Positions 16,257 through 24,670 are shown, numbered from the stretch's first letter. The stretch: DNA of 64,000 nucleotides from Streptomyces sp. NBC_01262 (GCF_036226365.1 NZ_CP108462.1:3886501-3950500); one strand, 5' to 3'. Notes: generated by a model from the letters alone, not told the origin. A program made the numbers and translations.

Positions 16257-16796
16257 TTACTTACCCGCCTTTCCGACCTTGCGGCGGATGACTTCGCCCT
16301 CGTACTTGACGCCCTTGGCCTTGTACGGGTCGGGCTTCCGCAGCTTGCGGATGTTCGCGGCAACCTCGCCGACCTTCTGCTTGTCGATGCCCTCGACCGA
16401 GAACCGGGTGGGGTTCTCGACCTTGAAGGAGATGCCCTCGGGGGCCTCGACAAGGATCGGGTGGCTGTAGCCCAGGGCGAACTCCAGGTTGGAGCCCTTC
16501 GCCTGGACGCGGTAGCCGACACCGCTGATTTCGAGCTTCTTCACGTAGCCCGCGGTCACGCCGGTGATCATGTTCGCCACCAGCGTGCGGGACAGGCCGT
16601 GCAGGGCCTTGTTCAGACGCTCGTCGTTGGGGCGGGTCACCTGCAGGGTGCCGTCCTCGCCCTTGGCGATCTCGATCGGCGCGGCAACGGTGTGGGAAAG
16701 GGAGCCCTTGGGACCCTTTACCGAGACCGTCCGGCCATCGATGGTGACGTCCACGCCGGCGGGAACCGGGATGGGCAGCCGTCCAATACGCGACAT
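16257..16796 (-). CDS. rplF: Large-subunit ribosomal protein L6 (uL6)
   Basis: This 179-residue protein has MSRIGRLPIPVPAGVDV at the N-terminus and the C-terminal signature RKPDPYKAKGVKYEGEVIRR, which contacts 23S rRNA near the sarcin-ricin loop. It is 22 bases after rpsH. Confidence 0.98.
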   Translation of the reverse strand: MSRIGRLPIPVPAGVDVTIDGRTVSVKGPKGSLSHTVAAPIEIAKGEDGTLQVTRPNDERLNKALHGLSRTLVANMITGVTAGYVKKLEISGVGYRVQAKGSNLEFALGYSHPILVEAPEGISFKVENPTRFSVEGIDKQKVGEVAANIRKLRKPDPYKAKGVKYEGEVIRRKVGKAGK

Positions 16797-16818
16797 TGCT
16801 GTTCCTCCTGTTCCCGGG

Positions 16819-17217
16819 TTACCAGACGTAGGCGAGGACTTCTCCGCCTACACCCTTCTTGGCAGCCTGCTGGCCGGTGAGGAGACCGTGGGACGTGGAG
16901 ATGATCGCCACGCCCAGGCCGCCGAGCACCTTCGGCAGGTTGGTGGACTTTGCGTAGACCCGCAGACCGGGCTTGCTGATGCGCTTGATGCCGGCGATCG
17001 AGCGCTCGCGGTTCGGGCCGAACTTCAGGTCGACGGTGAGGTTCTTGCCGACCTCGGCGTCCTCGACCTTCCAACCGGCGATGTAACCCTCCTGCTGGAG
17101 GATTTCCGCGATGTGCGACTTGATCTTGCTGAACGGCATGGTGACTTCATCGTGGTACGCGGAGTTCGCGTTCCGCAGACGCGTCAGCATGTCTGCGATC
17201 GGGTCAGTCATGGTCAT
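16819..17217 (-). CDS. rpsH: Small-subunit ribosomal protein S8 (uS8)
   Basis: This 132-residue S8 has DPIADMLTRLRNANSAYHD and the C-terminal STSHGLLTGQQAAKKGVGGE rRNA-binding block. In other bacteria S8 represses the spc operon. Two ATG codons (17217 and 17211) are possible starts; neither has a strong binding site. A 212-base gap separates it from rpsZ, unusually long for this cluster. Confidence 0.97.
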   Translation of the reverse strand: MTMTDPIADMLTRLRNANSAYHDEVTMPFSKIKSHIAEILQQEGYIAGWKVEDAEVGKNLTVDLKFGPNRERSIAGIKRISKPGLRVYAKSTNLPKVLGGLGVAIISTSHGLLTGQQAAKKGVGGEVLAYVW

Positions 17218-17429
17218 GTGATGGCCTTAGGCCTCTCTCGCCGGGGTTTCCTATCTGCGCCATCCCTCTCCCCCACTCATGCTGGGGACGGGTGCGGCGC
17301 GGGGACCTACGGCGTAGTAAGACGATTCGTGGGCGGCAGGCGCCCAACCCTTCTACCTTACGGTACGAAAGGCCGGGCTCCTGCCATCCAGATGCTTACC
17401 GAGAGCCCTGGACAACCTCGAAGAGGTTG
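17218..17429 (-). other. Long untranslated gap inside the spc operon
   Basis: These 212 bases lie between rpsZ and rpsH, where the other spacings are 0-45 bases. There is no open frame with codon bias, no convincing promoter and only short stems (for example CTAC/GTAG around GGC near 17310). Its size and position suggest a regulatory or processing role in the rpsH mRNA, which cannot be decided from the sequence. Confidence 0.4.
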
Positions 17430-17615
17430 TTACCAGGAGCTCTTGGTCACGCCCGGCAGCTCGCCACGGTGGGCCATCTCACGAAGGCACACGCGGCAAA
17501 GGCCGAACTTGCGGTAGACGGAGTGGGGTCGACCGCAGCGCTGGCAACGGTTGTAGCCGCGGACCGCAAACTTGGGCTTGCGGGCAGCCTTGGCAATGAG
17601 AGCCTTCTTCGCCAC
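17430..17615 (-). CDS. rpsZ: Small-subunit ribosomal protein S14, zinc-binding type Z
   Basis: This 61-residue S14 has MAKKALIAKAARKPKFAVRG and two cysteine pairs, CQRC and CRVC, that hold zinc. The short, zinc-dependent form is the housekeeping S14; a zinc-free paralogue elsewhere is expected in streptomycetes. It follows rplE by 3 bases. Confidence 0.97.
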   Translation of the reverse strand: MAKKALIAKAARKPKFAVRGYNRCQRCGRPHSVYRKFGLCRVCLREMAHRGELPGVTKSSW

Positions 17616-17618
17616 GGC

Positions 17619-18176
17619 TCACGCCTCCTTGAACGGGAAGCCGAGGTGACGGAGAAGGGCGCGGCCCTCATCGTCGTTGGTCGCCGTGGTGACCACGGTG
17701 ATGTCCATACCCCGGACGCGGTCGATCTTGTCCTGGTCGATCTCGTGGAACATGACCTGCTCCGTGAGACCGAAGGTGTAGTTGCCACGGCCGTCGAACT
17801 GCTTCGGCGACAGACCACGGAAGTCGCGGATACGCGGGAGCGCCAGCGACAGCAGACGGTCCAGGAACTCCCACATGCGGTCACCGCGCAGGGTGACGTG
17901 GCAGCCGATCGGCTGACCCTCGCGCAGCTTGAACTGCGCGATGGACTTCCGGGCCTTGGTGACGGCCGGCTTCTGGCCGGTGATCGTGGTGAGGTCGCGG
18001 ATGGCGCCCTCGATCAGCTTGGAGTCGCGGGCGGCGTCGCCCACACCCATGTTGACCACGATCTTGACGAGACCGGGGGTCTGCATGACGTTCTCGTAGG
18101 AGAACTCGTCACGCAGCTTGCCCGCGATCTCCTCGCGGTAGCGCAGCTTCAGACGCGGCTGAGTGGTGGTCGTCAT
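17619..18176 (-). CDS. rplE: Large-subunit ribosomal protein L5 (uL5)
   Basis: This 185-residue 5S rRNA-binding protein has MQTPGLVKIVVNMGVGDA, GQKPAVTKARKSIAQFKLR and the end TTATNDDEGRALLRHLGFPF. Its ATG overlaps the rplX stop (TGATG). Confidence 0.98.
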   Translation of the reverse strand: MTTTTQPRLKLRYREEIAGKLRDEFSYENVMQTPGLVKIVVNMGVGDAARDSKLIEGAIRDLTTITGQKPAVTKARKSIAQFKLREGQPIGCHVTLRGDRMWEFLDRLLSLALPRIRDFRGLSPKQFDGRGNYTFGLTEQVMFHEIDQDKIDRVRGMDITVVTTATNDDEGRALLRHLGFPFKEA

Positions 18177-18499
18177 CAGATGTCCTCACCCGTCCGCTTG
18201 GCAACGCGGATCTTGTTGCCCTCGTCGTCGAAGCGGTAGCCGACGCGAGTCACGACCTTCTTGCCGTCCTTCTCCACGACCAGCTGGACGTTGGAGACGT
18301 GGACGGGCGCCTCGGTGGTGATGATGCCGCCGGTCTGCGAACCACGGGCGGTCTGACCGGCCTTGGTGTGCTTCTTGACCCGGTTGACACCCTCGACCAG
18401 GACACGGTTCTCAGTGGGGTAGGCCACAATGACCTTGCCCTGCTTGCCGCGGTCCTTACCGGTGATGACCTGGACCAGGTCGCCCTTCTTGATCTTCAT
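18176..18499 (-). CDS. rplX: Large-subunit ribosomal protein L24 (uL24)
   Basis: This 107-residue assembly-initiator protein has the KOW motif in MKIKKGDLVQVITGKDRGKQ, then RVLVEGVNRVKKHTK and GGIITTEAPVHVSNVQL. It overlaps rplE by one base and lies 3 bases after rplN. Confidence 0.98.
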   Translation of the reverse strand: MKIKKGDLVQVITGKDRGKQGKVIVAYPTENRVLVEGVNRVKKHTKAGQTARGSQTGGIITTEAPVHVSNVQLVVEKDGKKVVTRVGYRFDDEGNKIRVAKRTGEDI

Positions 18500-18502
18500 C
18501 GG

Positions 18503-18871
18503 TTACAGCACCTCCGGCGCGAGAGAAACGATCTTCATGAACTTCTTCTCGCGCAGCTCACGGCCGACCGGGCCGAAGATGCGGGTACCGCGGGGGTCGC
18601 CGTCGTTCTTGAGGATCACGGCGGCGTTCTCGTCGAAGCGGATGTACGAGCCATCCGCGCGACGGCGCTCCTTGACGGTCCGGACGATGACGGCCTTGAC
18701 GACCTCGCCCTTCTTCACGTTGCCACCGGGGATCGCGTCCTTGACGGTGGCGACGATGACGTCACCGATTCCCGCGTAGCGGCGGCCCGAGCCACCGAGA
18801 ACACGGATGCAAAGGATTTCCTTCGCACCGGTGTTGTCGGCGATCCGAAGCCGCGACTCCTGCTGGATCAC
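18503..18871 (-). CDS. rplN: Large-subunit ribosomal protein L14 (uL14)
   Basis: This 122-residue protein starts with GTG (IQQESRLRIADNTGAKE follows) and has the L14 signature around GGNVKKGEVVKAVIVRT and FGPVGRELREKKFMKI. It is the first gene of the spc order, separated from rpsQ by 112 bases that contain two hairpins. Confidence 0.98.
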   Translation of the reverse strand: MIQQESRLRIADNTGAKEILCIRVLGGSGRRYAGIGDVIVATVKDAIPGGNVKKGEVVKAVIVRTVKERRRADGSYIRFDENAAVILKNDGDPRGTRIFGPVGRELREKKFMKIVSLAPEVL

Positions 18872-18901
18872 GTCTATCTCCTGGGTTGTCGCGTCGGTTC
18901 C

Positions 18902-18981
18902 CGGTGGGGGCGGGTTGCCCCGACCCCACCGAGCCTGACGGAACGGTCCTGAGGCCCCAATATTTTTTCTGGGGCCTCAGG
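18902..18981 (-). terminator. Two tandem hairpins between S10 and spc operons
   Basis: CCTGAGGCCCCA (18948-18959) pairs with TGGGGCCTCAGG (18970-18981), beginning 3 bases after the rpsQ stop. CGGTGGGG (18902-18909) pairs with CCCCACCG (18924-18931) just downstream. This is the only large gap between rpsJ and rpsH apart from the rpsZ gap, and it coincides with the S10/spc boundary known in other bacteria. Confidence 0.7.
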
Positions 18982-18983
18982 GA

Positions 18984-19268
18984 TTACTTGGCCTTCTCGA
19001 GGATCTCGACGATGCGCCACCGCTTGGTGGCGGAGGTCGGCCGGGTCTCCGCGAGGAGGACCCGGTCGCCGACGCCGGCGGCGTTCTGCTCGTCGTGAGC
19101 CTTGAGCTTGTTGGTACGACGGATGACCTTGCCGTAGAGGGCGTGCTTCACACGGTCCTCGACGGCGACCACAACGGTCTTGTCCATCTTGTCGCTGACG
19201 ACAAGGCCCTCACGGGTCTTGCGGTCGCCGCGCTTGGCGTTGGTCTCAGTCACGTTCTTCTCGCTCAT
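18984..19268 (-). CDS. rpsQ: Small-subunit ribosomal protein S17 (uS17)
   Basis: This 94-residue protein has an OB-fold core: KTREGLVVSDKMDKTVVVAV, LYGKVIRRTNKLKAHDE and VLLAETRPTSATKRWRIVEI. Its ATG overlaps the rpmC stop (TGATG). It is the last gene of the S10 group. Confidence 0.98.
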   Translation of the reverse strand: MSEKNVTETNAKRGDRKTREGLVVSDKMDKTVVVAVEDRVKHALYGKVIRRTNKLKAHDEQNAAGVGDRVLLAETRPTSATKRWRIVEILEKAK

Positions 19269-19492
19269 CAGGCGCTCTCCACCGTCTCGATGCCGAGCTC
19301 ACGCTCACGCATGAGGGTGTAGATCCGGGCGATGTCCTTGCGGACGATCTTCAGCCGGGTGTTGTTCTCCAGCTGGCCGGTGGCCGCCTGGAAGCGAAGG
19401 TTGAACAGCTCTTCCTTCGCCTCGCGGAGCTTGCCGAGGAGACCCTCGTCATCGAGCTCGCGCAGCTCTGCCGTCTTGGTGCCGGCCGCCAT
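19268..19492 (-). CDS. rpmC: Large-subunit ribosomal protein L29 (uL29)
   Basis: This 74-residue two-helix protein at the polypeptide exit tunnel has AELRELDDEGLLGKLREAKE and the typical FNLRFQAATGQLENNTRLK. It overlaps rplP (TAATG) and rpsQ (TGATG) by one base each. Confidence 0.98.
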   Translation of the reverse strand: MAAGTKTAELRELDDEGLLGKLREAKEELFNLRFQAATGQLENNTRLKIVRKDIARIYTLMRERELGIETVESA

Positions 19493-19911
19493 TACGACTC
19501 ACCTGCCTCGCGCCGGATGACCCGGCACTTCATCGGAAGCTTGTGGGCGGCGCGGATGAGCGCCTCCTTGGCTACCTTTTCGTTCGGGAAGGACAGCTCG
19601 AACATCACCCGGCCGGGGTGGACGTTCGCGATCCACCACTCCGGAGAACCCTTACCGGAACCCATGCGGGTTTCGGCCGGCTTCTTCGTCAGCGGACGGT
19701 CCGGGTAGATGTTGATCCAGACCTTGCCACCGCGCTTGATGTGACGGGTGATGGAGATACGAGCGGACTCGATCTGCCGGTTCGTCACATACGCGGGGGT
19801 GACGGCCTGCAGGCCGTACTCGCCGAAAGCCAGCTCCGTGCCGCCCTTCGCCATACCGCGGCGCTTGGGGTGGTGCTGCTTGCGGTGCTTGACCCTACGG
19901 GGGATCAGCAT
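19492..19911 (-). CDS. rplP: Large-subunit ribosomal protein L16 (uL16)
   Basis: This 139-residue protein near the peptidyl-transferase centre has MLIPRRVKHRKQHHPKRRG, PDRPLTKKPAETRMGSGKG and the end AAHKLPMKCRVIRRE. It lies 6 bases after rpsC. Confidence 0.98.
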   Translation of the reverse strand: MLIPRRVKHRKQHHPKRRGMAKGGTELAFGEYGLQAVTPAYVTNRQIESARISITRHIKRGGKVWINIYPDRPLTKKPAETRMGSGKGSPEWWIANVHPGRVMFELSFPNEKVAKEALIRAAHKLPMKCRVIRREAGES

Positions 19912-19917
19912 GACGGG

Positions 19918-20754
19918 TCAGGCCTCCGTTCCAGTGGTCTCCGGGCTCGCCGGGGCCTCAGTGGTCGCCTCGGCCTTGGGGGCCGGGGCGTCACCCTGGG
20001 GACGACGGCCACGGCCACCGCGCTCGCCACCGCGACGCTGCGGACGGTCGCCACCGGGGGCACCGGCACCGCCACGGGCGGGACGGTTGCCGGCACGGGC
20101 GGCGGCGTTCTCGGCGCGGACCTCGGCGATGCTCTTCACATTGCCCTTGTAGATCCAGACCTTCACACCGATACGGCCGAAGGTCGTCTTGGCCTCGAAG
20201 AAGCCGTAGTCGACGTTCGCACGGAGGGTGTGCAGGGGCACACGGCCCTCGCGGTAGAACTCCGAGCGGGACATCTCGGCGCCGCCGAGGCGGCCACCGC
20301 ACTGGATCTTGATGCCCTTGGCGCCGGCCTTCATCGTCGACTGCATGCTCTTACGCATGGCGCGACGGAAGGAGACGCGGGAGGAGAGCTGCTCGGCGAC
20401 GGCCTGGGCCACCAGCTGAGCGTCCGTCTCGGGGTTCTTGACCTCGAGGATGTTGAGCTGGACCTGCTTGCCGGTCAGCTTCTCCAGGTCGCCGCGGATA
20501 CGGTCGGCCTCCGCGCCGCGACGGCCGATGACGATGCCCGGCCGGGCGGTGTGGATGTCGACGCGGACGCGGTCACGGGTGCGCTCGATCTCAACCTTCG
20601 AGATGCCGGCGCGCTCCATGCCCTGCGTCATCATCCGGCGGATGGCGACGTCTTCCTTGACGTAGTCCTTGTACAGCTTGTCGGCGTACCAACGGGACTT
20701 GAAGTCCGTGGTGATGCCGAGCCGGAACCCATGCGGGTTAACCTTCTGGCCCAT
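19918..20754 (-). CDS. rpsC: Small-subunit ribosomal protein S3 (uS3) with Arg/Gly-rich tail
   Basis: This 278-residue S3 has MGQKVNPHGFRLGITTDFKS, a KH domain with RPGIVIGRRGAEADRIRGDL and the mRNA-entry helicase region. After residue 215 comes a low-complexity tail of Arg/Gly repeats (GGDRPQRRGGERGGRGRR) and then an Ala/Glu/Thr-rich end. The tail is longer than in E. coli S3 (233 residues) and typical of actinomycetes. The ATG overlaps the rplV stop. Confidence 0.98.
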   Translation of the reverse strand: MGQKVNPHGFRLGITTDFKSRWYADKLYKDYVKEDVAIRRMMTQGMERAGISKVEIERTRDRVRVDIHTARPGIVIGRRGAEADRIRGDLEKLTGKQVQLNILEVKNPETDAQLVAQAVAEQLSSRVSFRRAMRKSMQSTMKAGAKGIKIQCGGRLGGAEMSRSEFYREGRVPLHTLRANVDYGFFEAKTTFGRIGVKVWIYKGNVKSIAEVRAENAAARAGNRPARGGAGAPGGDRPQRRGGERGGRGRRPQGDAPAPKAEATTEAPASPETTGTEA

Positions 20755-21101
20755 TACCGGGTCCCTTCCTTGCTGGAGACGACCACGGTGATGTGGCTGG
20801 TCCGCTTGCGGATCCGGTAGGCACGGCCCTGGGCGCGCGGACGGAACCGCTTCAGGGTCGGGCCCTCGTCCACGAACGCCTCGCTGATGAACAGCGACTC
20901 GGCGTCCGTGTGGTCGTAGTTGTGCGCGGCGTTGGCAATGGCGCTGTCCAGCACCTTGCCCACCGGCACGCTCGCGGCCTGCGGGGCGAAACGCAGGACC
21001 GCCTGAGCCTCCGTGGCGCTCATGCCACGGATAAGGTCCACCACGCGGCGGGCCTTCATGGGCGTGACGCGGATGTACCGCGCCTGGGCCCTGGCTTCCA
21101 T
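20754..21101 (-). CDS. rplV: Large-subunit ribosomal protein L22 (uL22)
   Basis: This 115-residue exit-tunnel protein has MEARAQARYIRVTPMKARRV and the loop PRAQGRAYRIRKRTSHITVV. The ATG at 21101 is chosen because AAGGG lies 6 bases before it; an in-frame ATG at 21125 would add eight residues (MTDTEGTT) with no binding site. Confidence 0.96.
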   Translation of the reverse strand: MEARAQARYIRVTPMKARRVVDLIRGMSATEAQAVLRFAPQAASVPVGKVLDSAIANAAHNYDHTDAESLFISEAFVDEGPTLKRFRPRAQGRAYRIRKRTSHITVVVSSKEGTR

Positions 21102-21146
21102 GGTTGTCCCTTCGGTGTCAGTCATAGTCGTTCACACACCCCGCCG

Positions 21147-21428
21147 TCAGCGACGCTTCGACTTGCGGTCGTCCTTGACGTGGCCGCGGAAGGTGCGGGT
21201 CGGCGAGAACTCGCCGAGCTTGTGGCCGACCATGGACTCGGTGACGAACACCGGGACGTGGATCTTGCCGTTGTGCACCGCGATGGTGTGGCCCAGCATC
21301 GCCGGGACGATCATCGAGCGACGGGACCAGGTCTTGATGACGTTCTTGGTGCCTGCCTCGTTCTGCACGTCCACCTTTTTGATCAGGTGGTCGTCGACGA
21401 AGGGCCCCTTCTTGAGACTACGCGGCAT
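21147..21428 (-). CDS. rpsS: Small-subunit ribosomal protein S19 (uS19)
   Basis: This 93-residue protein has MPRSLKKGPFVDDHLIKKV, TWSRRSMIVPAMLGHTIAVH and the HKLGEFSPTRTFRGH end. It is 12 bases after rplB. Confidence 0.98.
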   Translation of the reverse strand: MPRSLKKGPFVDDHLIKKVDVQNEAGTKNVIKTWSRRSMIVPAMLGHTIAVHNGKIHVPVFVTESMVGHKLGEFSPTRTFRGHVKDDRKSKRR

Positions 21429-21440
21429 CTAAACCCGCTC

Positions 21441-22277
21441 CTAGCGCTTCTTGTTCGTCTTGCGGCGGCGGACGATGTACTTGCTGGACGCCTTCTTCGG
21501 CGAGCGAGTACGTCCTTCCTTCTGACCCCACGGGCTGACCGGGTGCCGGCCGCCGGAGGTCTTGCCCTCGCCACCACCGTGGGGGTGGTCGACAGGGTTC
21601 ATAGCCACACCACGAACGGTCGGGCGGACGCCCTTCCAGCGCATGCGGCCGGCCTTGCCCCAGTTGATGTTCGACTGCTCGGCGTTGCCGACCTCACCGA
21701 TGGTGGCGCGGCAGCGGACGTCGACCAGGCGGACCTCGCCGGACGGCATGCGCAGGTGGGCGTAAGTGCCCTCCTTCGCCAGCAGCTGGACGGAAGAGCC
21801 CGCGCTGCGGGCGATCTTCGCGCCGCCGCCGGGGCGCAGCTCGATGGCGTGGATGGTCGTACCCACCGGGATGTTGCGCAGCGGCAGGTTGTTGCCCGGC
21901 TTGATGTCGGCGCCAGGGCCGTTCTCAATCCGGTCACCCTGGCCGAGCTTGGCCGGGGCGAGGATGTAGCGCTTCTCGCCGTCTGCGTAGTGCAGCAGCG
22001 CGATGCGGGCGGTGCGGTTGGGGTCGTATTCGATGTGCGCGACCTTGGCCGGCACGCCGTCCTTGTCGTGACGACGGAAGTCGATCACCCGGTAGGCGCG
22101 CTTGTGGCCGCCACCCTGGTGACGAACGGTCACACGACCGGCGTTGTTACGGCCACCCTTGCTGTGCAGAGGGCGGACCAGCGACTTCTCCGGCGTGGAC
22201 CGCGTGATCTCGACAAAGTCGGCGACGCTGGAGCCACGACGGCCCGGGGTCGTCGGCTTGTACTTGCGGATACCCAT
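21441..22277 (-). CDS. rplB: Large-subunit ribosomal protein L2 (uL2)
   Basis: This 278-residue protein is at the peptidyl-transferase region. It has MGIRKYKPTTPGRRGSSVAD, the RVIDFRRHDKDGVPAKV block and the conserved NPVDHPHGGGEGKTSGGRHP, whose histidine is important for peptide-bond formation. It lies 39 bases after rplW. Confidence 0.98.
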   Translation of the reverse strand: MGIRKYKPTTPGRRGSSVADFVEITRSTPEKSLVRPLHSKGGRNNAGRVTVRHQGGGHKRAYRVIDFRRHDKDGVPAKVAHIEYDPNRTARIALLHYADGEKRYILAPAKLGQGDRIENGPGADIKPGNNLPLRNIPVGTTIHAIELRPGGGAKIARSAGSSVQLLAKEGTYAHLRMPSGEVRLVDVRCRATIGEVGNAEQSNINWGKAGRMRWKGVRPTVRGVAMNPVDHPHGGGEGKTSGGRHPVSPWGQKEGRTRSPKKASSKYIVRRRKTNKKR

Positions 22278-22316
22278 TTCTCAGTCCTCGTCCGATTCCG
22301 GACGACTCGGACTCCG

Positions 22317-22643
22317 TTAGGAGACCGGGCCGCCGAAGATGTCGATTCGGTCGCCTTCAGCGAGGGTCACGATGGCGCGCTTGGTGTCCTTGCGCTTGCC
22401 GAAACCGGTCTTGGTGCGCTTGCGCTTACCCTGCCGGTTGATCGTGTTCACCCCGGTGACCTTGACCGAGAAGACCGCCTCGACGGCCTGCTTGATCTGG
22501 GTCTTGTTGCTGCCCGGCGCGACGATGAACGTGTACTTGTTCTCGTCGAGCAGTGCGTAGCTCTTCTCGGACACAACGGGCTTGACCAGTACGTCACGGG
22601 GGTCCGTGAAGGTCTTGCTCGTGATCGCGGTCGCCTCGGACAT
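22317..22643 (-). CDS. rplW: Large-subunit ribosomal protein L23 (uL23)
   Basis: This 108-residue exit-tunnel docking protein has RDVLVKPVVSEKSYALLDE, YTFIVAPGSNKTQIKQAVE and TGVNTINRQGKRKRTKTGFG. The ATG at 22643 overlaps the rplD stop (TGATG) and begins the conserved sequence. Confidence 0.98.
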   Translation of the reverse strand: MSEATAITSKTFTDPRDVLVKPVVSEKSYALLDENKYTFIVAPGSNKTQIKQAVEAVFSVKVTGVNTINRQGKRKRTKTGFGKRKDTKRAIVTLAEGDRIDIFGGPVS

Positions 22644-23302
22644 CAGGCGTCGCTCCCTTCGAGTTCCTCGGTCTCGGCAACGCCGGCACCGATGAAGCGG
22701 TCGAAGGCGTCCTTGGTGAACACGACGTCGTCGGAGACGAGCACGTCGTACGTGTTCAGCTGGCCGGCCTCCAGGATGTGCACCTGGGGCAGGTTGCGGG
22801 CGGACAGCCACGCGGCCTCGTCGGCCCGCTCGACTACCAGGAGCACGTTCTTGCGCTCGCTGATCTTGCCGATCAGGGTCCTCGCGGCCTTCGTCGAGGG
22901 CGTGGTGCCCTCGATGACGCCGGTCACGACGTGGATGCGGTTGTGGTTCGCCCGGTCGGTCAGAGCGCCCTTGAGGGCGGCCTTGACCATCTTCTTCGGG
23001 GTCCGCTGCGAGTAGTCACGCGGCTTGGGGCCGTGCACGACGCCACCGCCGACGAACTGCGGGGCGCGGGTCGAGCCCTGACGGGCGCGGCCGGTGCCCT
23101 TCTGGCGGTACGGCTTCTTGCCACCACCGCGGACCTCGCCACGACGCTTGGTGCTGTGCGTGCCCTGACGGGCGGCGGCCAGCTGCGCGACGACGACCTG
23201 GTGGATCAGCGGGATGCTGACCTTGGCCTCGAAGATCTCGGCCGGGAGCTCTACGGTCCCGGCGGTGTCGCCGGAGGGCGACAGAATGTCAATGGTGCTC
23301 AT
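22643..23302 (-). CDS. rplD: Large-subunit ribosomal protein L4 (uL4)
   Basis: This 219-residue protein has the tunnel loop RGEVRGGGKKPYRQKGTGRA followed by APQFVGGGVVHGPKPRDYS, and the end VLVSDDVVFTKDAFDRFIG. In enterobacteria L4 also represses the S10 operon. The ATG at 23302 lies 4 bases after the rplC stop. Confidence 0.98.
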   Translation of the reverse strand: MSTIDILSPSGDTAGTVELPAEIFEAKVSIPLIHQVVVAQLAAARQGTHSTKRRGEVRGGGKKPYRQKGTGRARQGSTRAPQFVGGGVVHGPKPRDYSQRTPKKMVKAALKGALTDRANHNRIHVVTGVIEGTTPSTKAARTLIGKISERKNVLLVVERADEAAWLSARNLPQVHILEAGQLNTYDVLVSDDVVFTKDAFDRFIGAGVAETEELEGSDA

Positions 23303-23306
23303 GTCC

Positions 23307-23951
23307 TCAGGCCCCCTTGGCCGCGGTGCGGACCAGGACGAGGCCGCCGTTCGGACCAGGAACCGCTCCCTTGATGAGGAGCAGACCCTTCTCCGCGTCA
23401 ACGGCGTGGATGGTCAGGTTCTGGGTGGTGACCCGCTCGTTGCCCATGCGGCCTGCCATGCGCATGCCCTTGAAGACACGGCCCGGGGTGGCGCAGCCAC
23501 CGATCGAACCGGGAGAGCGGTGCTTGCGCTGAACGCCGTGACCGGCGCCGAGGCCCTTGAAGTTGTGACGCTTCATGACACCGGCGAAGCCCTTGCCCTT
23601 GCTCTTGCCCGTGACGTCGACCTTGACGCCGGACTCGAACAACGCGGCGGTGATCTCCTGGCCGAGCGTGTACTCGCTGGCGTCGGAGGTACGGAGCTCC
23701 ACCAGGTGGCGGCGGGGGGTCACGTCAGCCTTGGCGAAGTGGCCCTTGAGGGGCTTGTTCACCTTGCGCGGGTCGATCTCGCCGAAGGCGATCTGGACCG
23801 CCTCGTAACCGTCGACATCGTTCGTACGGACCTGGGTGACAACGTTCGGGCCGGCCTTGACGACAGTGACCGGGACGACACGGTTGTTCTCGTCCCAGAC
23901 CTGGGTCATGCCGAGCTTCTCGCCCAGGATGCCCTTGATCTGCTTTGCCAT
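23307..23951 (-). CDS. rplC: Large-subunit ribosomal protein L3 (uL3)
   Basis: This 214-residue protein has MAKQIKGILGEKLGMTQVWD, the central FAGVMKRHNFKGLGAGHGVQ and GRMGNERVTTQNLTIHAVD. It lies 14 bases after rpsJ. Confidence 0.98.
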   Translation of the reverse strand: MAKQIKGILGEKLGMTQVWDENNRVVPVTVVKAGPNVVTQVRTNDVDGYEAVQIAFGEIDPRKVNKPLKGHFAKADVTPRRHLVELRTSDASEYTLGQEITAALFESGVKVDVTGKSKGKGFAGVMKRHNFKGLGAGHGVQRKHRSPGSIGGCATPGRVFKGMRMAGRMGNERVTTQNLTIHAVDAEKGLLLIKGAVPGPNGGLVLVRTAAKGA

Positions 23952-23965
23952 CTTCTCCGCGCCTC

Positions 23966-24274
23966 TCAGAGCTTGATCTCGATGTCAACGCCGGCCGGAA
24001 GGTCCAGGCGCATCAACGAGTCAACGGTCTTGGGCGTCGGGTCGAGGATGTCGATCAGGCGCTTGTGCGTGCGCATCTCGAAGTGCTCGCGCGAGTCCTT
24101 GTACTTGTGCGGCGACTTGATGACGCAGTACACGTTCTTCTCAGTGGGCAGCGGCACCGGGCCTGCGACATGCGCACCAGTACGGATCACCGTCTCGACG
24201 ATCTTCTTCGCCGAGCTGTCGATGACCTCGTGGTCGTATGCCTTGAGCCGGATGCGGATCTTCTGTCCCGCCAT
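23966..24274 (-). CDS. rpsJ: Small-subunit ribosomal protein S10 (uS10)
   Basis: This 102-residue protein has MAGQKIRIRLKAYDHEVIDS, PLPTEKNVYCVIKSPHKYKD and HFEMRTHKRLIDILDPTPK. It is also the NusE elongation factor. It is first in the S10 operon, behind a leader of about 360 bases and a near-consensus promoter at 24643-24670. Confidence 0.98.
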   Translation of the reverse strand: MAGQKIRIRLKAYDHEVIDSSAKKIVETVIRTGAHVAGPVPLPTEKNVYCVIKSPHKYKDSREHFEMRTHKRLIDILDPTPKTVDSLMRLDLPAGVDIEIKL

Positions 24275-24344
24275 GGCTTCCTCGTAGTCCTGTCTCTCGT
24301 AACGCTCCGGCACCTGCTGGGATCGGCTAGCTCGACCCGTCTTC

Positions 24345-24371
24345 TCCGACCCACGCGGTCGGGCGTGTCGC
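24345..24371 (-). promoter_or_regulatory. Shared leader hairpin element, rpsJ copy
   Basis: CTCCGACCCACGCGGTCGGG on the plus strand continues as CGTGTCGC. The same 28-base stretch with one substitution occurs in the rpsL leader at 33124-33151. CCGACC and GGTCGG pair around CACGC. Both copies lie 60-100 bases upstream of the first gene of a ribosomal operon and in the same orientation. Confidence 0.6.
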
Positions 24372-24642
24372 TCCCCCTCCCTTAAATCTCCGCATGGCGA
24401 AGACCCTCAGGGAGGGATTGCGTGGGAGAAGACACCCACCAGGCGCCTGGCCTGCACCGCGCTGACACTTCCCGGAAGATTCCCGTACGTCCGCCCCATT
24501 GCTGCCCGAAGGCAGATAGGGCGACGAGTACCGTGGGACTCGCTTCCGGTCCTCCCGACGGGAGGCGCGCAACATCGGCGCTCGACCGAGCAACTTGGAC
24601 AGTGTGCCATACGGGCCGGTCCTGGCGCCAATCGGGCGCAGT

Positions 24643-24670
24643 ACCTTACCCCCGGGGGGTGACCTGTCAA
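24643..24670 (-). promoter_or_regulatory. S10 operon promoter
   Basis: On the minus strand a perfect -35 TTGACA (24665-24670), 16-base spacer and -10 TAAGGT (24643-24648). Transcription would start near 24636, giving a leader of about 360 bases before rpsJ. Confidence 0.8.
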
